A DNA stretch of 64,000 bases from Pseudidiomarina aestuarii (GCA_003030745.1 PYVG01000003.1:5751-69750); one strand, 5' to 3'. Shown: positions 9,131 to 21,064, numbered from the stretch's first letter. Notes: generated by a model from the sequence alone, not told the origin. Numbers and translations are program-made.

Positions 9131-10057
9131 TTAATCCTCGTGTTCAGTCAAACTGAAATCGAGAATTTCTAACACTAATTGCTCGAAGCTCAGTCCGGTT
9201 GCCCGCGCCGCCATAGGCACTAAACTCTTGGCTGTCATGCCAGGCACCATATTCGCTTCCAACAATTTAAATTCACCAAAGGCGTCACACATCACATCAA
9301 TGCGACCCCAACCACTGCCTGCCACCGCGCGAAATGCGCTTACGGCTAATTGCTGTAACGCCTGCTCTTGTAACGGCGATAGCCCAGCTGGACAGTGGTA
9401 TTGCGTATCGCCAGCCTGATATTTGGCGGCGTAATCATAAAATTCATGCGTAGTTTGCAGCCGAATCGACGGCAACGCGCGTTCACCCAAAATACTGATG
9501 GTGTATTCCGGACCAGCCAACCAAGCCTCAACCAACGCTTCTTGGTCATACTCATGCGCTAGTTGTAGTGACTTACTCAAACCTTCCGGCGTGTTCGCCG
9601 AACTCATGCCAATGCTCGAACCCTCTTGGGCTGGCTTCACCATGACCTTGCCACCAAGCTGACGGAGTAAGCCGGCTGCATCAACCGATTGCCCACGGCG
9701 GATCACCACGCTCTCTGCAACGGGCAACCCTTGCGCCTGCCAAATTTGTTTGGTGCGCACTTTGTCCATCGCTAACGCGCAACCGAGTACGCCGGTACCG
9801 GTATAAGGGATGCCCAAGTATTCCAATGCACCTTGCACGGTTCCGTCTTCTCCACCGCGACCATGTAACACCACAAAAGCGCGACTGAAATTCTGGTCAA
9901 CCAAGTGGGTCAATGCTTGTTCACTGGGGTCAAACGCATGCGCATCGACGCCCTGCGATTGCAACGCGCCTAACACGGCAGCGCCTGAACGCAGCGATAC
10001 TTCGCGCTCGGCGGAATGACCTCCCATCAACACCGCGACCTTGCCATACTGCTTCAT
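9131..10057 (-). CDS. ddlB: D-alanine--D-alanine ligase
   Basis: 308-residue ATP-grasp enzyme joining two D-Ala for the peptidoglycan pentapeptide stem. Family signatures are present: [14 protein letters not shown] at 12-25, [12 protein letters not shown] near 65-76, and the C-terminal metal-binding [10 protein letters not shown]. The normal family motif ends NTxPGM; here it is NMVPGM, so the usual Thr is Val, as in some other Ddl proteins. The start overlaps the murC stop as ATGA and the ribosome-binding site AGGAGG lies in the murC end. Confidence 0.97.
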   Translation of the reverse strand: MKQYGKVAVLMGGHSAEREVSLRSGAAVLGALQSQGVDAHAFDPSEQALTHLVDQNFSRAFVVLHGRGGEDGTVQGALEYLGIPYTGTGVLGCALAMDKVRTKQIWQAQGLPVAESVVIRRGQSVDAAGLLRQLGGKVMVKPAQEGSSIGMSSANTPEGLSKSLQLAHEYDQEALVEAWLAGPEYTISILGERALPSIRLQTTHEFYDYAAKYQAGDTQYHCPAGLSPLQEQALQQLAVSAFRAVAGSGWGRIDVMCDAFGEFKLLEANMVPGMTAKSLVPMAARATGLSFEQLVLEILDFSLTEHED

Positions 10058-11550
10058 ACTTGGCCTCCTGCTTGCGCCGCACTTGCACGTAATTGTTCAG
10101 GTTGAAGTTCAGTTGCAGCGAGATCGCGAGCCAGCGCACCGATGTTGCCAGCGCCTTGCGCAAGCAACAGGTCGCCCGGCTGCAATAAATCGGCCAAGGT
10201 TTGCTTCAACTCGGCTTGGCTGCCGACATAAATCGGTTCGAGCTTGTTGCCACCACGCATCCGTAATGAACGTGCTAACGCACGGCTATCGGCGCCAGCC
10301 ACCGGTGCTTCACCAGCGCTGTAAACGTCGAGCAGCAACACCACATCGGCTTGCGCGAGTACTTGCACGAAATCGTCATACAAGTCACGGGTGCGTGAAT
10401 AACGATGCGGCTGAAACGCAATCACAAGACGCCGCTCAGGCCACCCAGCGCGCGCTGCTGCAATAGTTACTGCCACTTCTGATGGGTGATGACCGTAATC
10501 ATCGACTAACATCACATCACCCTCACCTGCTGCGCCAGCTAAGGCATAGGAACCCAAATGCTGGAACCGTCGACCAATGCCTTCAAACTTAGTCAGTGCT
10601 CGTACAACAGCACCATCCTCAATACCCTCATCGGTCGCTACCGCAATAGCCGCTAAGGCGTTTAAGCAATTATGTTTACCCGGCAAATTGACTGTCACTT
10701 GTAGCGGTTCGCGACCAGCGCGATGCACGGTGAAACTGCTTTGTCCGCGGGCTTGCTGATAATCGGAAGCGCGTACATCAGCATCATCGCTAAAACCATA
10801 AGTAATCAGCTGACGACCCACTCGCGGCAACAATTCGCGCACCACGGGGTCATCGACACACATCACTGCCAATCCATAAAACGGCAGGTTGTGGAGAAAC
10901 TCGACGTAGGTGTCCAACAATTTGTTGAAGTCACCGCCGTAGGTATCCATGTGGTCGGCTTCAATATTCGTGATCACCGACACCATCGGTTGTAAGTGCA
11001 AGAACGATGCGTCCGATTCATCCGCTTCGGCAATCAAATACTTGCTGGTTCCCAGCCGCGCATTCGTACCGGCGCTATTCAGCAAGCCCCCAATGACGAA
11101 GGTTGGATCTAACTCTGCCTCGGCGAAAATACTCGCGATTAGTGACGTAGTAGTCGTTTTCCCATGGGTTCCAGCAATGGCGACACCATGTCGGAATCGC
11201 ATGAGCTCGGCCAACATCTCGGCGCGACGTACAATCGGAATAAACGCTGCTTTAGCGGCAACTAACTCAGGGTTATCGGCTCTAATCGCAGTACTCACCA
11301 CTACTACATCAGCGCCTTTCACATGCTCACTCGAGTGACCGATAAAAATCTCAGCGCCGAACTGACGTAACCGTTGAGTATTTGCATTTTCGGCAATGTC
11401 GGAACCCGCAATGTCATAGCCTTGGTTCACCAATACCTCAGCAATGCCGCCCATACCGGCACCGCCGATACCGACAAAATGGATACGGCGCACTCGCCGC
11501 ATCTCTGGCACGCTTACCACGGTAAATGGCTGGCTCTTCAACTGCGTCAT
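10054..11550 (-). CDS. murC: UDP-N-acetylmuramate--L-alanine ligase
   Basis: 498-residue Mur ligase adding L-Ala to UDP-MurNAc in the cytoplasm. The UDP-binding motif GIGGAGMGG is at about 26-34 and the ATP loop GTHGKTTT at about 124. The HxxN/Y and aspartate motifs of the central and C-terminal domains (DYGHHPSEV) are intact. ATGA overlaps link it to murG upstream and ddlB downstream. The C-terminal tail beyond the family core is short and Ala/Gln-rich. Confidence 0.98.
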   Translation of the reverse strand: MTQLKSQPFTVVSVPEMRRVRRIHFVGIGGAGMGGIAEVLVNQGYDIAGSDIAENANTQRLRQFGAEIFIGHSSEHVKGADVVVVSTAIRADNPELVAAKAAFIPIVRRAEMLAELMRFRHGVAIAGTHGKTTTTSLIASIFAEAELDPTFVIGGLLNSAGTNARLGTSKYLIAEADESDASFLHLQPMVSVITNIEADHMDTYGGDFNKLLDTYVEFLHNLPFYGLAVMCVDDPVVRELLPRVGRQLITYGFSDDADVRASDYQQARGQSSFTVHRAGREPLQVTVNLPGKHNCLNALAAIAVATDEGIEDGAVVRALTKFEGIGRRFQHLGSYALAGAAGEGDVMLVDDYGHHPSEVAVTIAAARAGWPERRLVIAFQPHRYSRTRDLYDDFVQVLAQADVVLLLDVYSAGEAPVAGADSRALARSLRMRGGNKLEPIYVGSQAELKQTLADLLQPGDLLLAQGAGNIGALARDLAATELQPEQLRASAAQAGGQV

Positions 11551-12668
11551 ACTCGTCCTGCCTTGATTGCTTCTGGGTTAGCCCAGCGTTCACATTGATT
11601 CACCACTGCATCGGTAGCCTTCGGATAGGCGACCGCTGCAGCATTTTTCTGCATACTGCGACGCAGCTCAGCATCGGCAAACACAGGCGCCAACCGTTGC
11701 ACTGCAGTGCTCGTTTTGGCGAGCGTTGTTTGTGGCAACAAAATACCAGCTTCAGCACGCACAAGTTCCATGGCGTTTGCGGTTTGGTGATCGTCCACAG
11801 CATGGGGTAGCGGTATCAGTACCGCTGGCTTACCTAACAGCGCCAGCTCGGCAACCGTCAGTGCGCCGGCACGACAGATCACTACATCAGCAGCGGCATA
11901 AGCACTGGCCATATCGTCAATAAAATCGACCACGGTCACGCGGGTAAAATCTTGTGCTGCATAAAACTGCTCTACTTCAACTTGTCGACCTGCACCACAT
12001 TGATGCACGACCTGTATCGGTTGGTCGCTCAACTGCTTTTGCAACTCGGCAAAAACCGCTGGCAAGGCTTCGTTCAACGCCGTTGCGCCTAAGCTTCCGC
12101 CAATCACCAAGGCCGCGACACCGTCGCGGTCCGCTTTTGGTTGTCCGCGTTGTTGGCGGGCATTGTCGAGCACTTGCTCGCGTAATGGGTTACCGGTGAC
12201 ATCCGCTTTCGGGAGTTGTTTACGAGCAGCCGCAAAGCCAACCATTACATGGCTCGCAAAACGCGCTAAGAATTTATTCGTCATGCCCGCAACCGCGTTC
12301 TGCTCATGAACCAGCACTGGAATTCCACACCAACGTGCAGCGAGTCCCGCTGGTCCACAGACATATCCACCAAAGGTCACCACTAGTTGAATGCGTTCGC
12401 GGCGAAGCAACTGACGACAGTGCCAGGCAGCCTTGAGTAACTGCCATGGCATGCTCAATTTACGCATGAGTCCATGCCCACGCAGCCCCTGCATACCAAC
12501 GGTCTCAAGCTGAAAACCAGCATTAGGTACAACCTTCGATTCCAGTCGACCTTCAGCAGTGCCAAGCCACAGTACTTGCCAGCCATAACTGCGAAGTTTT
12601 TCTGCCACAGCCAACGCCGGGAATACATGTCCGCCAGTACCAGCGGCGGCAATCAGTACTCGATTCAT
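11547..12668 (-). CDS. murG: Lipid II synthase MurG
   Basis: 373-residue GT-B glycosyltransferase that moves GlcNAc from UDP-GlcNAc to lipid I at the inner face of the membrane. The first G-loop is GTGGHVFPA at 10-18 and the second GGSLGA near 197. The UDP-binding region [11 protein letters not shown] is present. Overlaps of four bases (ATGA) on both sides tie it to ftsW and murC. Slightly longer than E. coli MurG (355). Confidence 0.98.
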   Translation of the reverse strand: MNRVLIAAAGTGGHVFPALAVAEKLRSYGWQVLWLGTAEGRLESKVVPNAGFQLETVGMQGLRGHGLMRKLSMPWQLLKAAWHCRQLLRRERIQLVVTFGGYVCGPAGLAARWCGIPVLVHEQNAVAGMTNKFLARFASHVMVGFAAARKQLPKADVTGNPLREQVLDNARQQRGQPKADRDGVAALVIGGSLGATALNEALPAVFAELQKQLSDQPIQVVHQCGAGRQVEVEQFYAAQDFTRVTVVDFIDDMASAYAAADVVICRAGALTVAELALLGKPAVLIPLPHAVDDHQTANAMELVRAEAGILLPQTTLAKTSTAVQRLAPVFADAELRRSMQKNAAAVAYPKATDAVVNQCERWANPEAIKAGRV

Positions 12669-13906
12669 GCGCGCCTCCCTGACCGTGGTGCCACTTTCAT
12701 GGAGCCAATGCGAACTTCATAGTCCAGTCGCAGCAAAATACCTATGGTGATACAGCTAATCAGCAAGCTCGTACCGCCGTAACTAACCAGTGGTAATGTC
12801 AGTCCTTTGGTTGGCAGTAAGCCAGCGGCAGCACCAATATTGACCATGGCCTGAAAGGCGAACCAGACGCCGATGCCATAGGCCATAAAGCCGCCAAACT
12901 GGTGCCCACGCTCCAATGCGCGACGACCCAGTTGCATGGTCCGAAATACCAGTGCGAAAACCAGCACGAGCACCGTCAAAATGCCGACGAAACCGAGTTC
13001 CTCACCAACCACAGCCATAATAAAATCGGTATGCGCTTCAGGCAGGTATTGGAGCTTCTGAATACTGTTGCCCAAACCTTGTCCAAACCAGTCACCGCGC
13101 CCGAAGGCCATCAGTGACTGCGTCAATTGATAACCGCTACCAAAGGGGTCTTGCCAAGGGTCGAGGAACGACACTACACGACGCATCCGGTAAGGTTCAA
13201 AGTAGATTAAGAACGTCAGCAACAAGCTGATAGCAATGAAAATGGCGAAGAATTGCCATAGTCGTGCACCCGCCAAGAACAGCATGGCGACCACAATACT
13301 GGTCATGACCACAGCCGAACCGAAGTCAGGTTGCAGCAACAACAGACAGCCAAAGATGAACAGCACTGCTAAAGGTTTAATAAAGCCGCGCAAGTTCTCT
13401 TGCACTTGGTCGTGGCGGCGCGTCAGGTAGCTCGCCACATAAGCAACAAAGAATAGTTTTGCGAGTTCGGCGGTTTGCAGTGTCAGCGGACCAACTTTGA
13501 TCCAACGTTTCGCACCGTTTACCTCATGCCCAATAATCAGCACCATCACTAACATACCAATAGCAATGAGCAACAACACTGCAGAGCCGCGGAACCACAC
13601 TTGAATAGGCACTTGCACCACTGTTGCTAACAGGCCCATGCCCAGCGCCAGATACATGCAGTGACGGAAAAAGAAATGAAACGGATTATCGGTTAGTCGC
13701 TCAGCCACAGGGAATGAGGCTGAAGTAACCATCACCAGGCCAATGGCCAATAACGCCAAGCTCAGCCACAGCAATACACGGTCGTACAGCGGCGCTGATT
13801 CAGGTTGCCACCAACGTAGCCAGCGCTGCCACGGTTGGCTGCGTTCGCTGGTCTGTGTGATACCCAGTTCTAATTGTTGTTCAGCAGTTGATATCGACTT
13901 AGTCAT
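12665..13906 (-). CDS. ftsW: Septal peptidoglycan polymerase FtsW
   Basis: 413-residue SEDS-family glycosyltransferase that polymerises lipid II with FtsI at the septum. About ten transmembrane segments start near residue 45 after a polar N-terminal tail. The conserved stretch LPEAHTDFIMAVVGEELGF and the C-terminal LVSYGGTS are present. I set the start at the ATG at 13906, which overlaps the murD stop by 8 nt; the frame is open upstream only because it runs through murD. Confidence 0.96.
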   Translation of the reverse strand: MTKSISTAEQQLELGITQTSERSQPWQRWLRWWQPESAPLYDRVLLWLSLALLAIGLVMVTSASFPVAERLTDNPFHFFFRHCMYLALGMGLLATVVQVPIQVWFRGSAVLLLIAIGMLVMVLIIGHEVNGAKRWIKVGPLTLQTAELAKLFFVAYVASYLTRRHDQVQENLRGFIKPLAVLFIFGCLLLLQPDFGSAVVMTSIVVAMLFLAGARLWQFFAIFIAISLLLTFLIYFEPYRMRRVVSFLDPWQDPFGSGYQLTQSLMAFGRGDWFGQGLGNSIQKLQYLPEAHTDFIMAVVGEELGFVGILTVLVLVFALVFRTMQLGRRALERGHQFGGFMAYGIGVWFAFQAMVNIGAAAGLLPTKGLTLPLVSYGGTSLLISCITIGILLRLDYEVRIGSMKVAPRSGRRA

Positions 13907-15275
13907 AATAAGCCTCCACTGCTTTACGGAATTGCTCACCGCGGTCTTCATAGTTGCGGAACATATCGAGGCTTGCGCAAGCTGGTGACAGTAGCACCAT
14001 AGACCCTGGTATCGCTCGCTGCGCCGCAACACTGACCGCTTCCGGTAAATCTTTTACGCGCACATGGGGGCGCTCTTGGGCAAAATTCTGGCTGACTCGA
14101 TCCGCATCACGACCAAAGGTGATGAGCACATCCACTTGATCAAGTGCACTGCGAAACGCTTTAAAGTCTGCTCCTTTTGCATCACCACCAGCAAGCAGAA
14201 TCAGCTTGCCTGAAACCAGACGTCGCACGCCAAAAATAGCCGCTTCAGCAGCGCCAATATTGGTCGCCTTGGAGTCATTGATCCAAGTGACACCGCCTTG
14301 CTCTAATATGGTCTCGCAGCGGTGCGGTAAGCCTTTGAATGATTTGATGGTCGCGAGCACTTGCTGCGGTTCTACACCTACGGCATACACCAGACCCAGT
14401 GCAGCTTGCACATTCATTAAGTTGTGCATACCCGCCAACTGTAATTCAGACGCTTTGGCAAGCGCTTGGCCTTTGAATTCAAGGGTGGCATCACCACCAT
14501 CAACGCCAATTCCAAACAGGTGTGGGCGCTCGGTTTCACTCGCATCTAGACCAAATGTGAAATGTTGGCGTGGCGCCATCGACATCGGCTCAGTTGCCGG
14601 CTGTTCACGATTCCATACCGCGCAACGCGCATTCTGATAGATGCGTTGTTTGGCATCCACATAATCGCGGCGGGTGTAATAACGATCCATATGATCGTCG
14701 GAAACATTCAGCACCGTAGCCGCTGCCAAGCTGAGATTTTCCATGAGCTCGAGCTGAAAGCTAGACAGTTCCAGAACATAGATGTCGTAGTCAGCATCAT
14801 TCGCCACTACATCCAACACCGGCACACCAATATTACCCGCTACCGCTACACGTTTGCCGGCTGTCTCTAGCAAGGCTGCGGTTAATCGCGTCACGGTCGA
14901 CTTGCCGTTCGACCCAGTGATACCAATCACTGGCTTGGTGGCGAGGCGGGCAAAGATATCAATATCACCAATCAGGGGGATCTCAGCATCGGCGGCCAAC
15001 TGCAATTCTGGTAAACGCAAATCGACGCCTGGGCTGACGACTAAGACATCCATCTGCAGCAGTAAAGCCGGATCTAAAGCGCCTAAATGCACTTCGAGAC
15101 CATCATGCAGCTCAGTCAACGCCTCTAAATTAGACGGTTGCTCACGGGTATCGAATACTACTGGCTCAACACCTTGTGCCAATAAATAACGCACCACAGA
15201 CAACCCGGTCTGGCCGATTCCGACCACACCAATGGTGTCATACTGTGTTAGCGATTTATTGAGCATAACGGGCAT
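13899..15275 (-). CDS. murD: UDP-MurNAc-L-alanine--D-glutamate ligase
   Basis: 458-residue Mur ligase adding D-Glu. The N-terminal Rossmann motif GIGQTGLS is at about 20-27, the ATP loop GSNGKST at about 120, and the SKATN segment of the central domain near 315. The C-terminal SPACASLDMF motif is typical of MurD. It starts 15 nt after mraY; a second in-frame ATG at 15266 is an alternative start. The end overlaps ftsW by 8 nt. Confidence 0.97.
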   Translation of the reverse strand: MPVMLNKSLTQYDTIGVVGIGQTGLSVVRYLLAQGVEPVVFDTREQPSNLEALTELHDGLEVHLGALDPALLLQMDVLVVSPGVDLRLPELQLAADAEIPLIGDIDIFARLATKPVIGITGSNGKSTVTRLTAALLETAGKRVAVAGNIGVPVLDVVANDADYDIYVLELSSFQLELMENLSLAAATVLNVSDDHMDRYYTRRDYVDAKQRIYQNARCAVWNREQPATEPMSMAPRQHFTFGLDASETERPHLFGIGVDGGDATLEFKGQALAKASELQLAGMHNLMNVQAALGLVYAVGVEPQQVLATIKSFKGLPHRCETILEQGGVTWINDSKATNIGAAEAAIFGVRRLVSGKLILLAGGDAKGADFKAFRSALDQVDVLITFGRDADRVSQNFAQERPHVRVKDLPEAVSVAAQRAIPGSMVLLSPACASLDMFRNYEDRGEQFRKAVEAYYD

Positions 15276-15290
15276 AATATACGTGCTGCC

Positions 15291-16373
15291 TTATCTCAGT
15301 TTCAATGTGGCAAGTCCAATCAGGACAAAGACCAACGACAAGATCCAAAACCGCACAATCACGCGCGGCTCTGGCCAACCTTTTAACTCATAGTGATGAT
15401 GAATGGGGGCCATCCGAAACACGCGTTTCCCGCGCAGTTTGTACGAACCGACCTGCAACATCACCGATACTGTCTCCATCACGAACACACCGCCCATGAT
15501 GAACAAAACAAATTCTTGGCGAACCAACACCGCAATCATGCCGAGCGCTGCGCCGAGTGCGAGGGAACCTACATCGCCCATGAACACCAACGCTGGATAA
15601 GTGTTGAACCAGAGGAAACCGAGTCCGGCACCGCAAATGGCGGTGCAGACGATGATTAATTCACCAGCGAGCGGCAAGTGAGGAATATTCAGATACGCAG
15701 CAAAATTCACGTTACCGGCGGCATAGGCGAAGATACCGAGAGCCGCGGCAACCATGATGGTCGGCACAATGGCGAGTCCATCGAGACCATCGGTCAAGTT
15801 GACCGCGTTACTGGTTCCCACCACAACGAAATATGCCAACACTATGTACATCAAACCCAGTTGCGGCATGATGTCTTTGAAAAATGGCACGAGTAGTTGT
15901 GTTTCTGCACCCACGGTTGCGTTGGCATATAAAAATACCGCAGCAAGAGTGGCGATGACCGACTGCCAGAAGTACTTCCAGCGCGCAGGGAGACCTTTCG
16001 AATTTTTCTGTACGACTTTACGGTAATCATCGATAAAGCCCACCAGACCAAAGCCGAGCACAACGCCAAGTAACACTTGAACATAGCGATTCGCGAGATC
16101 AGCCCAAAGAACGGTTGAGATAACGATGGCGGCAATAATTAACACACCACCCATGGTGGGTGTGCCCGCTTTGCTTAAATGCGACTGAGGTCCGTCATCG
16201 CGAACCGATTGGCCTATTTGCAGGCGCTGCAACCAGCGAATCAACCCAGGCCCCATCCATAACGCTATCAATAATGCGGTCAACACGCTCAAAATGGCGC
16301 GCATCGTCAAATACGAAAAGACGTTAAAGAATGTCGCGTACTGGGTTAAGTACTCCGCCAACCACACTAACAT
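15291..16373 (-). CDS. mraY: Phospho-MurNAc-pentapeptide transferase MraY
   Basis: 360-residue, ten-helix membrane enzyme that makes lipid I from UDP-MurNAc-pentapeptide and undecaprenyl phosphate. Key family motifs are visible: the Asp pair in GFIDDYRK (about 113-116), [10 protein letters not shown] near 192 and the loop MAPIHHHYE near 323. Length equals the E. coli protein. The start overlaps the murF stop by 7 nt. Confidence 0.98.
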   Translation of the reverse strand: MLVWLAEYLTQYATFFNVFSYLTMRAILSVLTALLIALWMGPGLIRWLQRLQIGQSVRDDGPQSHLSKAGTPTMGGVLIIAAIVISTVLWADLANRYVQVLLGVVLGFGLVGFIDDYRKVVQKNSKGLPARWKYFWQSVIATLAAVFLYANATVGAETQLLVPFFKDIMPQLGLMYIVLAYFVVVGTSNAVNLTDGLDGLAIVPTIMVAAALGIFAYAAGNVNFAAYLNIPHLPLAGELIIVCTAICGAGLGFLWFNTYPALVFMGDVGSLALGAALGMIAVLVRQEFVLFIMGGVFVMETVSVMLQVGSYKLRGKRVFRMAPIHHHYELKGWPEPRVIVRFWILSLVFVLIGLATLKLR

Positions 16374-17821
16374 GCGTGTTTTCCTTTTTCGGTGTAGCCG
16401 GGTTGCAGTTCGTTCTGGCGCACTGTTAAAGCTTCTATGACACGTTCCATATGCGCACTGCGTGACCCTTTGGCAAGAATCGTCACTGGCACTTTGGCTT
16501 GTTGTACGGCTTCAATAACACCTTCAATGAGCGCATCGAACTGGGAGAAGTGACGTCCACCGCGACCATTGAAAACCTCGCTCGCGCTTTGACTCAGCAC
16601 CCCGAGCGTAAATAAATTGTCGATGCCCGCTTGAATGGCATAGGCGCCGACTTCCTCATGATATTGTCTGGCTTGTGCACCCAACTCGCCCATATCACCA
16701 AGAATCATCAACCGAAAGCCTGGGTACGCGGCAAGCGTATCGAGGGCAGCTTTGACGGAGCCAACATTGGCATTGTAGGTGTCGTCAATGAGGCGCAACT
16801 GCGGTGATAAAGTCATCACATTCAGGCGTCCACTGACCGGCGTTAATTGGTTGAGAGCTGTGGCTGCATCAGCCAGCGCACAACCTACCGCAAGCGCTGC
16901 CGCAATGGCTACCAAAGCATTGTCAACGTTGTGTAAACCTGGCAATGACAGCTGCACTCGAGCGGTCTGTTCGGTCGGTTCCAGTGTCGATAATCCTGCT
17001 GGAACATGCGCGGTGAAACTGGCGCAGCCTTGGTCATTCAATTCAACGTCTGTTGCGGCGATGTGCGGTTGCACATCATCGGACTGGCGGCCGAACGTAA
17101 AATGAGTCCGCTCTGCAAGTTCTTGCTGCCAGCATTCGGCAAACTCCGAGTGAGCCGGAGTTAGTGCAATCCCTGCTGGCCCTAGACCGCGGAAGATCTC
17201 CGTTTTGGCACGGAACACACCATGCACCGACCCGAAACCTTCCACATGCGCCGGCGCAACATTATTGATAATCGCAACATCGGGCATGGTTAGACGTGTA
17301 GTGTAAGCAATCTCACCCGGATGATTCGCACCCAATTCAATCACCGCAAACTCGTGTTGTGGCTCAAGCCTCAGCAGCGTCAGTGGGCAACCGATGTCAT
17401 TGTTAAAGTTGCCGCGTGTAGCCAACACATCGCCGCGAGTTTGTAGGATGGCGGCCAGCATTTCTTTGACTGTGGTTTTTCCACTACTACCGGTAATCGC
17501 GATAGTTTTTGGAGCTACTTGTGCCTTCACCGCCGCACCCAGTTGGCCAAGCGCATGCCGAGTGTTCGGGACAATAATTTGTGGAACTCCACGGCGCGTA
17601 TCCATGTCTATCGGACGTTCAACCAGAATGGCTGCGGCCCCTTGATCAATGGCGTCAGCAATGAAGTCGTGCGCATCAAAATGCGGCCCTTTCAGAGCAA
17701 TAAATAAACAGCCTGGTGGCAGTGAGCGAGTATCTGTACTCACCCGATTAATGGTGCAATGTTCGCCTTGCAGCTCACCACCTACGGCAGCGGCTATCCA
17801 CTGTAAACTCACTGTAATCAT
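16367..17821 (-). CDS. murF: UDP-MurNAc-tripeptide--D-Ala-D-Ala ligase
   Basis: 484-residue Mur ligase that adds D-Ala-D-Ala to finish the pentapeptide precursor. The ATP loop is GSSGKTT near 110, followed by the NFNNDIG motif and the ADP-ring contact DDTYNAN near 340. I chose the ATG at 17821 (MITVSLQ); it forms an ATGA overlap with murE. The frame extends a further 14 codons upstream but within murE. Confidence 0.97.
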   Translation of the reverse strand: MITVSLQWIAAAVGGELQGEHCTINRVSTDTRSLPPGCLFIALKGPHFDAHDFIADAIDQGAAAILVERPIDMDTRRGVPQIIVPNTRHALGQLGAAVKAQVAPKTIAITGSSGKTTVKEMLAAILQTRGDVLATRGNFNNDIGCPLTLLRLEPQHEFAVIELGANHPGEIAYTTRLTMPDVAIINNVAPAHVEGFGSVHGVFRAKTEIFRGLGPAGIALTPAHSEFAECWQQELAERTHFTFGRQSDDVQPHIAATDVELNDQGCASFTAHVPAGLSTLEPTEQTARVQLSLPGLHNVDNALVAIAAALAVGCALADAATALNQLTPVSGRLNVMTLSPQLRLIDDTYNANVGSVKAALDTLAAYPGFRLMILGDMGELGAQARQYHEEVGAYAIQAGIDNLFTLGVLSQSASEVFNGRGGRHFSQFDALIEGVIEAVQQAKVPVTILAKGSRSAHMERVIEALTVRQNELQPGYTEKGKHAC

Positions 17822-19299
17822 GAGCGCACCTCGACTGATTGTTGCATCTGTTCGGCAACCCACGCGCGCTCGTTATAATCGATTCGCTCGCGGCCAATAA
17901 TTTGATAATCCTCGTGACCTTTCCCAGCCAACAAGACGATGTCTTGCGGTGCTGCAGCCGCTATAGCAGCAGCGACGGCTTCACGGCGTCCATGTTGAAC
18001 TTGCACATGCTGACGCTGATGAATGCCTGTCATAATGTCTTGGACGATTTGCTCAGGCGGTTCCGTGCGTGGGTTGTCATCGGTCACAACCACCTGATCC
18101 GCATATTGCGCTGCCACTTGCCCCATTTGCGGGCGTTTACCACGGTCGCGATCACCGCCACAGCCAAACACGCACCACAGCTGACTGTCACAGTGTCGAC
18201 GCAGATTCTGCAGCACTTGCTGAAGTGCATCGGGTGTGTGGGCGTAATCAACAATGACTAACGGCCGTTGTGGCGCAGTAAATGTCTCCATCCGCCCAGG
18301 AATAGGTTGCAGATCAGCAACGGCTGCTGCAACTTGCGCAAACGGGTATTTCAGCGCACACAACGTGGTCATCGCTGCGAGTACGTTAAACACGTTAAAG
18401 CCACCTAATAAGGGGCTGCTGACCGCAAACTCTTGAACCTCGTCCGTGACGCGAATGTGCGCCTTGAACGTGGTGCCAGTTGCGGTGTAATGAATGTCGG
18501 TGGCCCAGACGCTGCGTTTGGTATTTTGTGGTGTTGTCGCAAAGCGCCAGCTATCGGTGCGGTCGGGCAGCCACGCTGCAACCGCACTGTCATCTGCATT
18601 GAGCACACTGACCTGCGTATCTAGTTCGGTGAACAAGCGACGTTTCGCACCGGCGTAGTTCGCCATGGTGCCGTGATAATCCAAATGATCACGACTGATA
18701 TTGGTCGCAATACCAGCCGCAAATGAAATGGCCTCAACGCGGCGCTGAACTAGCGCGTGGGAAGAGACTTCCATTGCAACATTCACTGCTCCCTCAGCAC
18801 GCAATGCCGACAGGCGCTGTTGCACCGCAATCGCGTCTGGCGTGGTATGGGTCTCGGGGACTAAACGACCCGGGAAGCCACTGCCGGTGGTGCCGATAAC
18901 GCCAGATTTTTCTCCAAGCGCTTCGAGTAATTGCGCCACAATATAGGTCACCGATGTTTTGCCATTCGTGCCGGTCACGCCAATGACGCGCATCTGCTGC
19001 GCCGGTTGCTGATAGAAACGCGCAGCAATAAAGGACAACTCATTTTTCAGTTGCGGTACTTCAATCACGATGGCACTACCACGTTGCTCAATACCGTAGC
19101 TATCTGATTCAGCCAACACTGCAATAGCGCCTGCATCTAACGCTGCATCAATAAATTGGCGACCATCACTTTGATAACCTGGCACCGCAACAAAGACATC
19201 ACCGCCAGCCACTTGTCGACTGTCTAACTTCAAGCCAGTAACCGGAACCTCTGGCAACGGTAACGGATAGTTGGGTAACAAATGACTGAGCTTAATCAT
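17818..19299 (-). CDS. murE: UDP-MurNAc-dipeptide--meso-DAP ligase MurE
   Basis: 493-residue Mur ligase adding the third residue of the stem peptide. The ATP loop GTNGKTS is at about 112. The DNPR motif in the C-terminal domain (DDNPRTEPP) marks the meso-diaminopimelate-specific type, as expected of a Gram-negative. The start at 19299 has GGGAGGTG upstream and overlaps the ftsI stop by 8 nt; the longer frame upstream lies inside ftsI. Confidence 0.97.
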   Translation of the reverse strand: MIKLSHLLPNYPLPLPEVPVTGLKLDSRQVAGGDVFVAVPGYQSDGRQFIDAALDAGAIAVLAESDSYGIEQRGSAIVIEVPQLKNELSFIAARFYQQPAQQMRVIGVTGTNGKTSVTYIVAQLLEALGEKSGVIGTTGSGFPGRLVPETHTTPDAIAVQQRLSALRAEGAVNVAMEVSSHALVQRRVEAISFAAGIATNISRDHLDYHGTMANYAGAKRRLFTELDTQVSVLNADDSAVAAWLPDRTDSWRFATTPQNTKRSVWATDIHYTATGTTFKAHIRVTDEVQEFAVSSPLLGGFNVFNVLAAMTTLCALKYPFAQVAAAVADLQPIPGRMETFTAPQRPLVIVDYAHTPDALQQVLQNLRRHCDSQLWCVFGCGGDRDRGKRPQMGQVAAQYADQVVVTDDNPRTEPPEQIVQDIMTGIHQRQHVQVQHGRREAVAAAIAAAAPQDIVLLAGKGHEDYQIIGRERIDYNERAWVAEQMQQSVEVRS

Positions 19300-21064
19300 C
19301 TGCACCTCCCGGTAATGCGGAGCCAACAAAGCCAGCCACACGTGGCTGAGTATCTTCAAGATTATCTGGTGCGATATTCATGATGCGCAGTGCATCACCG
19401 ACAATTTCGGCAAACACTGGTGCCGATACATCGCCGCCATAGTATTCATCACCGCTCGGTTCATTCACGGTCACAACCACTGCAATGCGCGGGTCACTCA
19501 CGGGTGCAATACCAGCGAACAGCGTGACATATTCGTCACCATAACCACCCGCAACAGCCTTCCGCGAAGTGCCAGTTTTGCCAGCAACGCGATAGCCACG
19601 CACGCGTGCTTCTTTCGCGGAGCCTTTCATGACGACGTTTTCCAGCATGCTAAGCACGGCTTCCGCGTTCTCGCGGCTAATGACTTGTTCGCCTTCTGGG
19701 ATACCCTCACGGCGTTGAATGCTCAGTGGACGCTTCACTCCGCCGTTACCAATAATGGCGTAAGCTTGCGCCAGCTGCAGGGTCGTTACTGACAAGCCGT
19801 AACCGAACGACAAGGTGGCGATTTCAAAGTCAGACCAGCGGCGACGGCTCTGCAAGATACCAAAGCTCTCACCGAGCATCGCGACACCGGTATCGTTGCC
19901 CAAACCCAGCGCGGCGTAGGTCGACATCATATTGTCGATGCCAGCTTCGAGCGCAATGCGCGCGGAGCCCATATTGCTTGAATTTTCCAAGACTTCGCTG
20001 ACCGTCAGCTCCCCACGATTCTTCGGATCACTAACGCGGCGTCCGCCTAAGCGCATCCAACCCGGATGGGTATCAATAATGTCATCTTTGCGAATCACTC
20101 CAGCCTCAAGCCCAGCCAAAACCGCCAACGGCTTCATCGTAGAACCTGGTTCATAGGAGTCAGTAATCGCACGATTGCGCAGTTTGTGCGACTGCATATC
20201 GTTGCGATTGTTAGGGTTAAAGGACGGGCTGTTGACCATCGCGAGTACTTCACCTGTTTTCACATCGACAATCACAGCTGATCCGGACGTTGCCTGGTGA
20301 TAGCGCACGGCTTTTTTTAGTTCGGAGTAAGCGAGTGATTGCAGACGTTGGTCAATACTCAGTGTGAGTTGTTGTGGTTCTTGAGCAGCGGTGACGCGAA
20401 TCTCTTCAACAACCCGTCCTTGCGCATCCTTGCGATAAACACGCTCACCGGGAATGCCAGTGAGTACTTGATCATAAATAGCTTCGAGGCCTTCAATTCC
20501 GCGGCCATCAATATCGGTGAAGCCAACCACATGGGCAGCAATTTCACCGACGGGATAAAAACGTCGTGATTCGGTCTTCAAATGCACGCCGGGAATGCGC
20601 AACTGTTGCACAAAGTCGGCCACGCCGGGGGTGACTTTGCGTTCCAAGTAGACAAATCGACGTGCGGGGTCTGCGACTTTGCTGATGAGGTCATTCACAT
20701 CGACGCGGAAGACTTCAGCGAGCGCTAACCAACGCTCACGGTCGGCGAGACCATCACCGTCATGAACTTGTTTTGGATCGGCCCAAACCGTCTGCACCGG
20801 CACACTGACTGCTAATTCGCGGCCATTGCGATCCACAATAGTACCGCGCTGCACCAAGGTGGTATCGGCGCGTAATGAACGGCGGTCGCCTTCAAAAATC
20901 AGTCGCTCAGGTTCAATGACCTGAATGTAGGCCGCACGAGCAACCAACGATGTGAATACCAAGAACAGCATGCCCAGCGCAAAGTAGAAGCGACCATGCG
21001 CCAAGTGCGGCTGAATTTTCTTCAACCGTTTGTTCAAACTAGGGCGAGGAGATTTTATTGCCAT
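19292..21064 (-). CDS. ftsI: Septal transpeptidase FtsI (PBP3)
   Basis: 590-residue monofunctional class B penicillin-binding protein that cross-links septal peptidoglycan with FtsW. A short basic cytoplasmic tail and one transmembrane segment (about 27-47) precede the pedestal domain. Transpeptidase motifs are intact: STMKP (catalytic Ser, near 305), SSN (near 361) and KTGTS (near 494). The start overlaps ftsL by 10 nt. Confidence 0.98.
   Translation of the reverse strand: MAIKSPRPSLNKRLKKIQPHLAHGRFYFALGMLFLVFTSLVARAAYIQVIEPERLIFEGDRRSLRADTTLVQRGTIVDRNGRELAVSVPVQTVWADPKQVHDGDGLADRERWLALAEVFRVDVNDLISKVADPARRFVYLERKVTPGVADFVQQLRIPGVHLKTESRRFYPVGEIAAHVVGFTDIDGRGIEGLEAIYDQVLTGIPGERVYRKDAQGRVVEEIRVTAAQEPQQLTLSIDQRLQSLAYSELKKAVRYHQATSGSAVIVDVKTGEVLAMVNSPSFNPNNRNDMQSHKLRNRAITDSYEPGSTMKPLAVLAGLEAGVIRKDDIIDTHPGWMRLGGRRVSDPKNRGELTVSEVLENSSNMGSARIALEAGIDNMMSTYAALGLGNDTGVAMLGESFGILQSRRRWSDFEIATLSFGYGLSVTTLQLAQAYAIIGNGGVKRPLSIQRREGIPEGEQVISRENAEAVLSMLENVVMKGSAKEARVRGYRVAGKTGTSRKAVAGGYGDEYVTLFAGIAPVSDPRIAVVVTVNEPSGDEYYGGDVSAPVFAEIVGDALRIMNIAPDNLEDTQPRVAGFVGSALPGGADD

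Noticed and set aside
12665..14032. Longer start for ftsW (and likewise murE, murF, mraZ, petA, zapG, lptA, lptB)
   Set aside because: The extensions read through the upstream gene in another frame or through the promoter and do not resemble the protein families; internal ATG codons with overlaps or ribosome-binding sites fit better.
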